DNA of 38,190 bases from Reticulitermes lucifugus (lineage: Eukaryota > Arthropoda > Insecta > Blattodea > Rhinotermitidae), in assembly GCA_026260175.1 (NCBI GenBank), contig JAKCWW010002337.1, positions 1 through 38,190 on the forward strand. Reading direction: 5' to 3'. The translations under genes were made by a program, and so were the position numbers. Below the pieces are notes generated by a model. The model was not told the DNA's origin. It did no database searches and worked only from the letters and a program-made list of their open reading frames with translations. Of the stretch, positions 13,701 to 26,400 are shown in pieces (positions within the stretch are counted from its first letter, which is position 1; each line of letters starts with the position of its first letter).

Positions 13701-16700
13701 TGACAATGCATTCCATTCTACCAGATCAAATGTCAAGCTCAAATCAATGTGTTATTTTACAATGTTTTATGCTGTTTTCCCTAAGTTCCTGCCACCTAGT
13801 GGCAAATTTCAAATTTGAGAAATGATAAAAAACAATTTAAGTCTGCTCTGCGGAGATATCTAATGACTCATTGTTTTTATTCCATTAATGAATTTCAAAT
13901 ACAAGCAAAATTGCTATTAATGATAAATCTTAATCCAACTTATAACATACAATTTATATCTACTAAAATTTATAAAATTTGAGACTTATAAAATGTTTTT
14001 AAAATTATCTAAAATTGTTATATGATGATGTGACTATGGAAGTATTCTTCTACTGTTGTAGTTGACTTGTATATTTGTGATTGTGATGTTGTTGTGTATA
14101 GTGTATTTATGTTTTACTTTAAGATGACTTGTTTCATATCCAACTGTCCTGTGACAGATTTAGGATCTAAGAAATGTATATGTATTATTGTATGTATGTA
14201 TGTATGTATGTATGTATGTATTAAAATTGATCTTCAAGAAGTGGGATGGGGGGGCATGGACTGGATTGATATGGCTCAGGANNNNNNNNNNNNNNNNNNN
14301 NNNNNNNNNNNNNNNNNNNNNNNNNNNNNNNACTGTTAGCTTCTCAAGAAGGACTCTGCTCCATGGAGTTAGTTAGTTAGTTAGTTAGTTATGTATGTAT
14401 GTACGTATGTATGATTTCTAAACTTAAAGATTAGAAATTTTTTGGAAAATTATGTTGGACCCGACTATTGAAATTCACAAAAATAATTTGGACTGCACAG
14501 AGTTAAAGCAACTAATTCACTAGGCACTAGCTGTAAAATGTGGTGGGCAGCAGACCAAATCATGGTGGGTACAAAGGATCACATGCAGTATAAGAGGAAT
14601 AAATTGGAAGTAAAGGGCCTAGAATAACTGGCAATTAAGGAGTATGAAAATGGGAACCTATAAAATTGTAGACACAAAGAGGACAAGATGTGAAGAAGAA
14701 GATAAGAATTAACAGAAGGATACGAAAATAAATGCAATTTTGAAGAAAACTGAAACTTGTGATGAACATTAAGATGAAGCTTAAGTGAAGTAAAGTGATT
14801 TTATGTGAAGAAAAAAAAAACAAGAAGCACATGAGGCAGAGGGAGGAGGAGGAGGAAGAAATAGAAGAGATAGATAGATAGATAGATAGCTAAGTAGATA
14901 GATAGATAGAAAGATAGATAAGACAGACAGAGAGAGAGAGAAGCATTATATGCAGTTGTTCTTCAAAAACATTCATATGTAGTAATGCAATGTAAGTCTA
15001 ATTCACACATAAAGAACGGTGCTCCTACCATGCACAAACAGTGCACCATCTGTGTCATTCGCTAAAAATCTAGATTGTGTCATTCCCATTTAAATTACAC
15101 AGTCAGATCATGTTTGATTCACACATACAGGACTGCTCTGACCATGTTGTCATGGACCAGTTGAAAAGTGATTTCTGAAGGCCACAGCCTGACACAGCAC
15201 AGCACAGCACAGATGAGCCACAGTCCTGTGCATATGAACTGAAATATGGCAACACATGTAGGTGATCTGTAGACCATCAAAGTCTGCCCCTGAGGTTCGC
15301 CTTCTTCTGTCTACCATGTAGATTGTCACAAAGGTTGTTTCCAGAATGATTATGTCAGAAGCAACACTGTAGTGAGGTAAATTAGCAGTTTGGATACTTC
15401 TGGCTACCATGCAGACTTTCAGAAAGGACTCAGCTGAATTGTGTTAAATGCCAGGAATGACACGGTTTGAGCATGTTAAGAGCACAGTCCTGTACAAGTG
15501 AATTAGTGCAACAAGACACAGTCCATGCATGGACGGTGCATGGTAGGGACACAGTCCTGTATGTGTGAATTAGCCTTTATAGACACATTTTCCAGTCACC
15601 AACTATACACAGCGCAACATGCACATTCTGGCAGAAGCATGAGATGGCACAGAAGTTTGTTCAGTGTTCAAGGCATTAAATATTAAGTAACATACAGAAA
15701 AAAGTCCTAACCTCTTCATTCCTGGCCTCAACATATGCCAGATCACTTTCAAGTATCTCCATTGAGACAACACTCTGAAGATCAAAAGTGGCAGAGCTCA
15801 GATCTAGAAGTTTTTGTGTGACTACTGCACATCTGTTGTTCTCCAGATAGCCATTGCAGTCCCTTGCTTTGGTGTTCCCATTTAGCAGTCCTGTCCTGAA
15901 AATGCAGCACACAAACAGCCCTGTAGTTCCTTGGGATCTTGCTCTTGGGAGGAGAATGACGACGATATTAATCTCTAGGTTATTTGCTGCTGGGGAATTA
16001 ACCCTACTCTTGCTGTCTAATAATTACAGTGGCTTACCTTGTTCATATTAAGTCTGTCAGAGAGGATGCGGCTGGCACGGTGTTTTGTAATAATATGGCC
16101 ATGTTACCAACAGGTGACAGTCAGAGTCATACACTGATTTTATAACAGTATGAACCTTCCATTGCTAGGTGCATTTCTTTATTAGGTTAGCATTAGGAAG
16201 AAATGTGACATTCATACACTCAACCCAGGTAAGTTAAAGAAAGCAGGACTTGGCAGTCTTGGGAGGCACTTTTGGAGAGGGGCTTGGCACTATTGGGCTA
16301 GTGATATTTCCTGCAGTCAATGTGCCACAGGCATTTGCCCCACTTGCCTCACAGTAGTCCCAGCTCTTGATTATGACTTAACATTCTCAGACCCTTGCGT
16401 GATTTCAGGTTTTCACTGTGATGTAAATGAGATCTGCACTCTTCTGGGATATTACGCAATGTAGAGTGGTAATTCAGTACCGACGTTTCGGGACAACCTA
16501 TGGGTCCCATCTTCAAGGGTCAAGAAGTTCTGGACTTCTTGTCCCTTGAAGATGGGACCCATAGGTTGTCCCGAAACGTCGGTATGGAATTACCACTCTA
16601 GACTGCATAAGATCACAGAAGAGTGCAGATCTCATTCTCAGCCCTACCGAAACTTCCAACATGTTCATTGTTTCATTCCCACTATGCTGGCAGAGAACAG

Positions 16701-19700
16701 AATGGTCAAAGGATCATATCGGAGAAAATAGCAAAATAATCATAGAAATGAGGAATTACGGCTGATATCAGCTGCAAGATTACTGATGTATAATCTTATA
16801 AAAGGACAGCATGAGCAATGTGCCTTTAAACTGAGTTTACTAAGAGCTAAGATATCAGTTAAAAAGTCAGTATGCAGAAAAAAAGAGCAGCTCACAAATG
16901 AAAGGAATGTAACTTACATCGTGTTCATGTTGCTGTCAACTCCAAAAGAAGGTCTACTGTTGGTGTCCAATGGCACTGACTTGTTAGGGGAAGCAGGAAT
17001 ATGACCATTTGACTTCACCTGTTGACAAACACGTTACCATAATTTACTGCACATAAATGTTCACATCAGCAGCAACAGAGACAACAAAATCAAACAAAAT
17101 AAAAATCCAAACAACAAAAACAACTTTATGACAAATGGACAGAGCAGTGACAAAACCAATTGTTGACTTATTTGTTTCATAATAACTAAAATATATATAC
17201 ACATATTTTGCTGCAAAAGTAACAGTGCCGAATACATTTATGATATAAAGATTAATGATCCCAGTAACAAGGACTAGCATTGTTTAATGGGCCCTAATTG
17301 AAAGTCATCTCCTCTCCCTCCATGTTTTATATGTGGAGACAGCAGCAGCCTCTGAAATGTTGCACATACAAAGTGTTTCTTTAATAACTTTAACAAGGGT
17401 AGGGAAATACAAACTAGCTTATGCAACGTCAGTCTGTCAAGTGTCACATCATCATATGAGCAGTGCAATGTTATGAATATCTTATCTGTTGTGTCTCATA
17501 CAAAGCAGTTCAGTTTGTGTTCAAAATGCTTTCTGTAGAACACTGTCTATTTGCAATACTCATGCAAAGTATGCATGATGGATAAAACGTTGCCAACAGT
17601 TATTTTTAATGTTGTGCATCAACAGCATCATATGAAACAACAATATACAGCATAGTGGAAGAATTTCAAACAACAGATTCAGTGGTGGAGAGAAGAAAAT
17701 ATGAAACAGTTACGTTTTAACTAAGTGGGATTTCAAAATCCTCAGCTTACAGGGCAACAACTTTGAAAACTACACTCATATTAAATTAGAACCACACAAT
17801 AACTCTTTCCTCTAGACTGTGAAGCAAGAAGCTTGTTCTCATAAGAGACATGGTTTACATTAAACGAGAATGTGAACAGCCAGAATAATAGATATAGGTG
17901 TTCCAAAAATCCCCACACAGTTCATCAAGTTCCTTTACATAACCTTAAAGTCAGAGGCCAGTGTACAGTGAGTGTGCACAAAATTACAGGGCTTTTGTAT
18001 ATCAAAGGGACAATAATTTCTACTGTAATGCCGTGCATTATGAGATACAAAAGGTGGACCATGAGTTACCAATTTGTCCCTATAATTACAGCAGTTTTAC
18101 ATAATGTCACTGCTTAGCAAAAGATACAGTTCAGCATAAAATGAGCTAGTTGTGAAAATAATGTTGTCAGTAGACCAGCAACATAAGAAGTGGAACAAGT
18201 ATTATGCAGGTTACAGTAATAAGGAAATATAACTGTAGACACAGCAGTCTTACAATTTAAAAGCCCCAAGAAATTATAATTTAGACAGACAAAACTGCTG
18301 CTAGAGGAGGCTATGTCTGTTGAGGTACAGACTACACAAATATGGCCACAACAATAACTCTGGACATATGATTCATCTATCCTCAAAGTAAGAGGCAATG
18401 GTAACTTGTACAGTAAAACCCCTATTTAATGAATTGCTGGGGGATTAGAACATATTTCACTAAATCGAGGTTTTCATTAAATGGAGGTGCATTGTTTGTA
18501 TGTAGCTATTGTCAGGACATGAAAAAATCATCACTAAATCGGGGATTTCACTAAATGCAGGAACATTAAATCGGGGTTTTACTGTATTTGTTTTGGTGTG
18601 CCAATTCTACAAAAAATGTGACAGGCCAAATTATTGTGAATATTACAGAATAATGAATTTCAGAACCTTGGTATTCTCCAAGGGGAAGGCAGAGTATCAT
18701 ATCAGTGGCAAAAATCACTGGATGTTGGAATCAGCATCTCACAGATATGATGACAATTTTTGTAATGTATGCATGCAGAATGTTGGCGACTGTTATTACT
18801 GTAAGTTCAGTTAATCTCGGCACCACCCCCCTTTCAAACCCATGTCAGAGATAGCTGGTGCTAATAGTGATTTAGGAAAGAGACCTACCAAATGGGGTCC
18901 ACTTAGTTAAGCAAAATAAAGGGCCTTTTTTTCCTGCTTGACCAATAAGTGCACGCCTGACATTCCGCTAGTGTTGCTTCATACACCAAGTCTCAGGAGG
19001 TTTAACAGTCGGTGAAGGAAGTGGGAAAATGATTTGCTGTGATAATAACCTTATGAAAGTCTAACAAAAATTCACCAGTGCTACAGCAGATGATGAAAAT
19101 GTTGCCCCCCCTGACCGGATGCACTCAGTACAACTGCGGAGGATGTTGTTTACTCTCTAGGGGTCCTTCAAAATTGTTGAAATCTCGTGGCAGATTTGTT
19201 TCTTAGCTATTCCAGAGTGTGCAGATTTGTTTTATACACTTCATCCTTTAAACATCCCCACAAATGAAAGTTACCAGCAACAAACTCAATGATTCATAGC
19301 TGAAGTCTTTTATCGCCGACAGCTAAAGTTACGCTCCTGTTGCAAAACACTGCATAATTAGCCTCAGTCTCTGGCCCCAACATTCCCGTGATTTAACACC
19401 TTGTGACTTATTTGTGGGGAAATTTAAAAGATAAAGTGTATAAAAAAATCCGCACACTCTGGAAGAACTAAGAAACAACATCTGCCACACGAATTCAATA
19501 ATTTCCAGAGAAGAACTCCAGAAAGTAAATAACGTTTTCCACAGGTGTACTGAGTGCATTCGGTCAAGAAGGCAACATTTTCAGCACCTGCTATAGCACT
19601 GATGAGTTTTTGTTAGACTTTCTACAGGTTATTATCACAGTGAATCTTTTTATCGCTTCCTTCACCAACTGTTAAACATCCTGAGATTCGGCATATGATG

Positions 19701-22700
19701 TAACACTAGCGGAATGTTGGGCGGGCACTTATCGGTCAAGCAGGAAAAATAACTCCCTATTCACTCGGTGGTGGCAGCACACTATCCGGTATCTTTGTGG
19801 TTTGATCCCACAAAAGGGTACCACAGTCATGTTCTCATTGCATGACCTGTAACACCTGTGGTGACTACCAGACTTCACATGTTATGACAGTAGGGCCTAG
19901 CTGGATTACAAATCCGCTAGCACAACAACAATATGGTGGCAATACAGCAATAGCAGCAAGGAACTGCACCTACCATTAGTGCTGAGATTTCTAACGTCAT
20001 CTTTAGACAATTATGGTCTCCTAGATTTCCATGTTTTAATCCATGAGATTATTATTGGTGGGGGACATTGAAAGAGTTTATGCGAACAATCCACATTCAA
20101 TGGAAGAGCTAAAAGAAAATATTCAAAGAGAAATTGCTAACATTTCCATTGCGTGTTGAGAAATACTTTCAGAACTACAAGGCCTGCTTAGATGCTGGAG
20201 GTCGGCATTTTGAGACTCTCCTATGAAATAAGGTGATGTTCAACTGCAGGGGAAATATTGACCATAAACACCTGGCAGAGACAGGTTTTATATGTGGTAA
20301 AAACACCCACAACAGCTGCTGTGCTCTACTGGAGATTAAAGATATGTCCAATGAATCAATAGAAGGAACAGTTTTAAATCTTCCAAGAAGGAATTAATAG
20401 CTGTCAAACACAACTAATGTATATTATATGCTTTATTCTGGCAACATGTTTCGACCAAATATGGTCACCTTCAGGCCAATTATATAAAATTCATAAAAAG
20501 TCCTGTATGTCCTTTAATACAATTGTATACAGTACTTCTTAAAATTTTATATTATTGGCCTGAAGATGATCATATTGGGTCGAAACATGTTGCCAAAATA
20601 AAGTATATAATATACACTGGTTGTCTTTGAGGGTAATTATTTCCTTTGTTATTGCAATGAACACAATGAAATGGCACATATAAAATTTAATCCTTTCAAA
20701 CTGCAAAAGATAAATATTGTACCCGTGTTGTTTGCACTACGGAAAAGAGAGAGAAAGCCCCATCCTTAATGGGAACTGAACCATGGCTGTTCAACCCAAC
20801 AGCAGACACTTTACTGACTTAGCTAAACCAGCCTTTTTGAAACTGGGAAAGCTTATACATATTGAGTGCATTCTGGATGGATGTCATGAAGAAGTTTAAG
20901 AAGTTAAAATACATACATACAGAGTTTGCAATGGTCTAGGTAACAGAGTGGTACTAAAAGTTATGAGGAATTCAGTTACATCACAGACAGCCTTCAGAAA
21001 CAGATTCATTTTCTAACAACTAATTTAACCAGCATATTACTATCACTGTAGCACTGATTAAGTTAAGATACAACTGCAATGCAGTAGCAGAACTCACATG
21101 TATTGGCTGACATGGAGGAGGCATTGAGAATGTAGCATAGTGTTTGCCAGTAACTCGGCCAGTGTAGCTCCACCTGGCAGACAATACTTGATGATGTGAG
21201 TGATATGGGGGTGCTGAAATATCACAATTAAACACATTTACAGTCAGAGTCTTATACTCCTAATACACTGAAATATAAACAGACACAGCACAATGAACTG
21301 TCTCTTAATGTCATATCTTAAATGCTGTATCCTATTAATTTCTATCTTTAGAAGTGACAAAAGTCACACTGCTTTAAAGTTTTAAACTCAAACTTCGATT
21401 AACATAAACTAATACAAATAATCCATAAACCATACTACCAACACATCCCTAATTTATAACACATTTGAATGCTCATGATGCTAGCTCATCAATATGCAAA
21501 AAACTTTGTTACCTTTTCTACAGCCATATTATCTTACTTGTAGGGAAGAAGGAGAATGGAGTAGCAAGGTGACAGTGACAAAAGTCACAGGTACTGGAAT
21601 CCACCCCAGGACAGGGGCATACACATATGCCTGCACAAACACACACAAGCACACACACACACACACAGGATTAGACTTCACACTTATTAAACATATTGCT
21701 GACACCTATATTGTCTGAGTTACCGACAGTGTTAAATAAACCAAACTATTCCTGAGAAAAATAATAAACAATAAAAATACTACAGTTTACTGAGGCAGAA
21801 ATTCAGCTTTACTTACATTTTCTTTTATATATATATAAGGTAAAGTTATAGTTCCCAGAATGATTTTATTGTGCAGCCTATCATATTACTTTAAACTTGA
21901 TCATACCGAAATCTTGTTGGCACATGTCTGAACTTGCCACCAATAGCTGTGTGGCACCCTGGGTTCTGTCTGTGCCTTATCACCTACATGGACAGCATTC
22001 TGACTGCCAAGGCTGATCAGCCAACCAGTGTGGACAGGATAGGTAGGTGTTAATCCATACCCTCATCAGGAAGCAATGACTACCATTACCACAAAAGTGC
22101 CTATTTCCACATGCGCTTCATGTGCCCAGGTCTTATTTTCCTCAGGCTACTATGCTGCCCAAATGTCACATGCGAGTTCAGGGGAAGGATCATTAGGAGG
22201 TTCCTTGAGCTAACATTTTAAAGTGTATAACCTAACATGTACCTTTGAAGAAGGGCTTGTGTAATTTAAAACAGATGTCCCTGAAGATGAACCTCATATA
22301 AGGTTCGAAACATGTTGGACCATCTTCAGTGAAATATATGTATTGAATAATAGACAATAAAAGTGTACATTTGTCAGATAGAACCTAAACAATATATGAT
22401 AGTTACATAACTAAGAATTAATTCTGTTTTCATGGTAATGGGTCCAATATCTACATAGTTGTTACATAATAAAAATATGTTACAGATCAGCTCTACTTGT
22501 GTGGTATACTTGTTGGCTATCTCTAACAGTTAAACTTCAATCAACTAAAAAACTTAAAATCCTTAAAAATATTCATAGAGATGAAGATTTATCACTCCAT
22601 TTGTATTAATGTCTCATACAGATTAAGTGCCACTGACATACAATTAGAATGGTTCTAGTACCACCTTAATTTCAAAGGCCTTTGTAAAAGTCTTTTCTTC

Positions 22701-23381
22701 TAACAAACAATAATTCTTTAACTTCTGTTGAATGTTTTTACACAGCTGTGGCTGAGTGTGCCTCTTGAACTACAGGCTAGTGCATTAATAAGCCGGCATT
22801 GTGTGTTACCCGCTGAAGTTGTTTAGTGAGCTAGTCAGTGGGATCTTATGGTACTAAAGGTGGAAGTCAAAGGTTGGAGGATGTGTCCTGCTTGGGGGCT
22901 TAAAACCATATGAATTTTAACTATTAAGATAGTCAGCATGTATACTAGGCAAATGCAGCTATTCTCTAATATATTTTTACATATAAAACTATGCTGATAA
23001 TGAACAATTACAATATAAATATCATGAAAACAGAATTAATTCTCAGTTAGGTATCACGTACTGCCTAACTTAAACAATTTTCAATGTAAAACCTTTGTAA
23101 TTTCTGCTTGGTTCTCAATGACATCTCCTTAATGATGGGCAAATATGGCCAAAACACATCAGAGTATCAGTAATCATTTATAGCCATTTTGTGTAGTGTG
23201 ATGGTCCTTCCAACAAATGGTTAACTTTCATACATGTTTCCAACAGTAGCACAATTGCTGGGTTACGCATAGCTGCTCAAAGGGACTATTTTTATGGTGA
23301 CCCCTCTCAGTAAGCTGCAAGTATACAGCAATATTTGCAACAAAGTCATTCCAGGAACTTTACAGCCACACCCCATATGTG

Positions 23382-23442
<61 letters not shown>

Positions 23443-26400
23443 ATGCACAGACATGTGTATTAACATAACAAATTGTTATCACATAAATGTTACAGACTTG
23501 AATAAAATATACACTTTACACAGTGTTCTAATCATTTTGCCATAAATCTGGCAAAATTTTATTTGTGCAACAGAAAAAGTAGAGGTTATAGTGGGTTCAT
23601 AATATACCCTAGTAGTTCTGGAGATGAAATCCGTGAACAGACACATATGACTTCACCATTATATATCCATTTTAAGCACTCCATAAAAAACACACAAAAA
23701 AGTTTACAACCATGATAATAAAGTAAGAAAGCTTTGAATGAAGTTTAAGAATTCAGTGACTTGCCAGCATCGTCTGTCCAAGAGAGGTCACGGTCTTGCT
23801 CCACAGACAGTATTCTGCCAGTCAATAGCCTATAATACCCCTGCAATACCAGCACAAGCTCCTCTGCATCTCGGTCCTCCATGCTAAGCACCATTCCCTG
23901 ACACCACAAACAAGCAGAAAAAGTGAACTTCAGACAGCATAATGACTTATGAATGGACCTCTGTTATCACAGGTAGTGAGAAAGAATAGAGTATAGGTAC
24001 AGTCACTTTCATTACCCTTTCATCTGAAGTTGGAAGGTATATTCGGACACAGCGTGACAGCTCGTCCTCTCGCGTTACTGTGACTAGACTCATCTGTTCT
24101 ATGTCTGCCAGTGGAACAGGCTGCAAGTACACACAAGCAAGTGAAGCAACTACAATGTTATCATAACAGCAGTTCATCTCCCTAAATACCTACATCAGGC
24201 AAATAGAAAACATACCACCTCTATATACTTCAAATATCAATAATACCAACAAAGTAGTCATGCAAGCTTCTTGCCTGTGAGTGATGCTAGCAAAACTTAA
24301 TGAAGTCCCAAAATTTTATGTGGTAACATATTTCTGAAAAATGCGAAACTTTTGACAAAGCATTTTTTATATAAAGTAAACAGCAACCTGATGACCCTAT
24401 GACAAGTACATTTAGCTTTCTGTCTGTTACCAATAACTAATAGACCCCTAACACTAGGAATGTGATAGTTGATATGAATACAGTTTGTAAACAAACTTAC
24501 ATATTTTATGAGAAACACAGTTTACATGTCAACACTACAAACTTGGTTGAGGTACAAATATTTGACACTGTTGGAATATGTACCTGCTGACATTATTCAC
24601 AGAAACAGATTACTAAATAGCATAATTATTTTCACACTTTTTTCTAGCTTCAGCACATGCATAAAAATATTTTAAGGAAAGTAAGTTTCATACGTTCTTC
24701 CCAGACTACATCATTACAATATGGACATGGAATTCAAACCTTGCAAGGTACAGTTTAGTTATTCACAGATGGAAAAATACTATTAATATACTCTTTAAGT
24801 GTATGGAATGTACGACTGTGCAATGTGTTCACACTTACCACACTGTTCTGCAGTCTTGTAATCTGGCACTGCACTGTGTTCACACGTACCACACACTTAA
24901 ATAGTCCTCCAATCTGGCAGTACTATGTGTTCACATTTACCCCACTGTTACATAGTCCTCCAGTCTGGCAGTACTATGTGTTCACATTTACCCCACTGTT
25001 ACATAGTCCTCCAATCTGGCAGTACTATGTGTTCCAATTTACCCCACTGTTATATAGTCCTGCAAGCTGTCAGTGCAATGTGTTCACACTTACCACACTG
25101 TTACGTAGTCCTGCAATCTGGCTAATACCAAATTTAGGGCTCACTAAAATAACTCTCTCCATGTTGCTATCCTGTAAAAGATAAAAGAGGAATTACTCGT
25201 TAAACAACAAATTTTTTGGGTGTTGAAAAAAAACAATTTTGTACTACATGCAATTGCTGAAATTAACTGAATTCTAAAACTGCTTTCTTTTGCACTTTTC
25301 TTGGACTGTCTGACCTTGAAGATGAAGGCACTCTGACACTCAGAAACACTAGTAACTACTTACCTATCAACGTGGTGTAACATCCCAAAAGACATGCATC
25401 GTCAGCAACATCGTTGTAAAAACCTAAAATCTCATATAATTGAGTTTCCTGTTTCCTTACTACTGATAATCTATGGAATGGCTCCAAAAACACAACTTAA
25501 ATGTACTGGCCACTTAACAAAGTGCATTTACCCATTAGCTGACAATATGGGTTTCATATAAACACTTCTGTATTAAATAATCACCAATCTGCATCAACTC
25601 ACTCACCAACAAGACAAGCAATGTATGTATAACATAACATTGAGGCACGTTTGCCATGGAAAAGCAATGTATATTACATATCCTGAGCGTGTGTGGTTAT
25701 ACAGTACGCAAAATTGCCATCTGTGGCCTGTCTGGCTCTACCATATTTTTCCACATTATCTCATAAACGGCACAATTTTTGGAAAAAAGTTATTGAACAT
25801 AAAATGTGTGTTTTGATTTTATCTACAACTTTTGTCTTAAACATTCCTCCTTCTAAGAAGGATTCAGTGAGATATGATCATAAATGTATATTTGTCTTCA
25901 TGTAAAGTACCCGCTATTCTTGTCAGATTTTAATGAAACTTGAATTTTCTGAACATATTTTCAAAAAATACTCAAATATCAAATTTCATGAAAATCTGTC
26001 CAGTGGGAGCCGAGTTGTTCCATGTGGACAGACGGACAAACGAACAGACAGACATGACAAAGCTAACAGTAACTTTTTGCAATTTTGCGAACACGCCTAA
26101 AATCAAGTGAGTGAGTGAGTGGGTGGGAGAGTGAGTGGGTGAGTGTGTGAATGTATTTCTGGAGCCCTAATCCAGGATATTCAGTGAAACCCCATTCAGT
26201 GTTGCTTCTGGGACAATGAATTGAAACATTAACTAAATGACAGAGACTGAATGGAACACAGTTCTTCTTAAGAAGCTGATAGTTGTTCAGGTGGTCAAGA
26301 AATTCCCTGTATTTAACAAAACATGAAGTTTCAGAAACAACCACCAATGGATTCTATCCTGAGCCAAGAAATCTGTCCCAATTCTGAGGTCCTGTGTGAC

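Noticed and set aside
23126..23170. Another hammerhead-like motif (cttaatgatgggcaaatatg..)
   Set aside because: Both the box (TTAATGA) and the GAAA (AAAA) are altered. It looks like an old remnant but cannot be separated from chance.
23755..23766. GT donor (gtcact) for exon J
   Set aside because: It is non-consensus and shifts the frame so that exon L stops early. The GC donor fits the frame.
24824..25122. CRISPR-like array
   Set aside because: The units are contiguous without unique spacers and the genome is animal.
24825..25184. 119-residue + strand repeat protein
   Set aside because: It is the antisense reading of the 51-bp array. A unit length divisible by three keeps it open.
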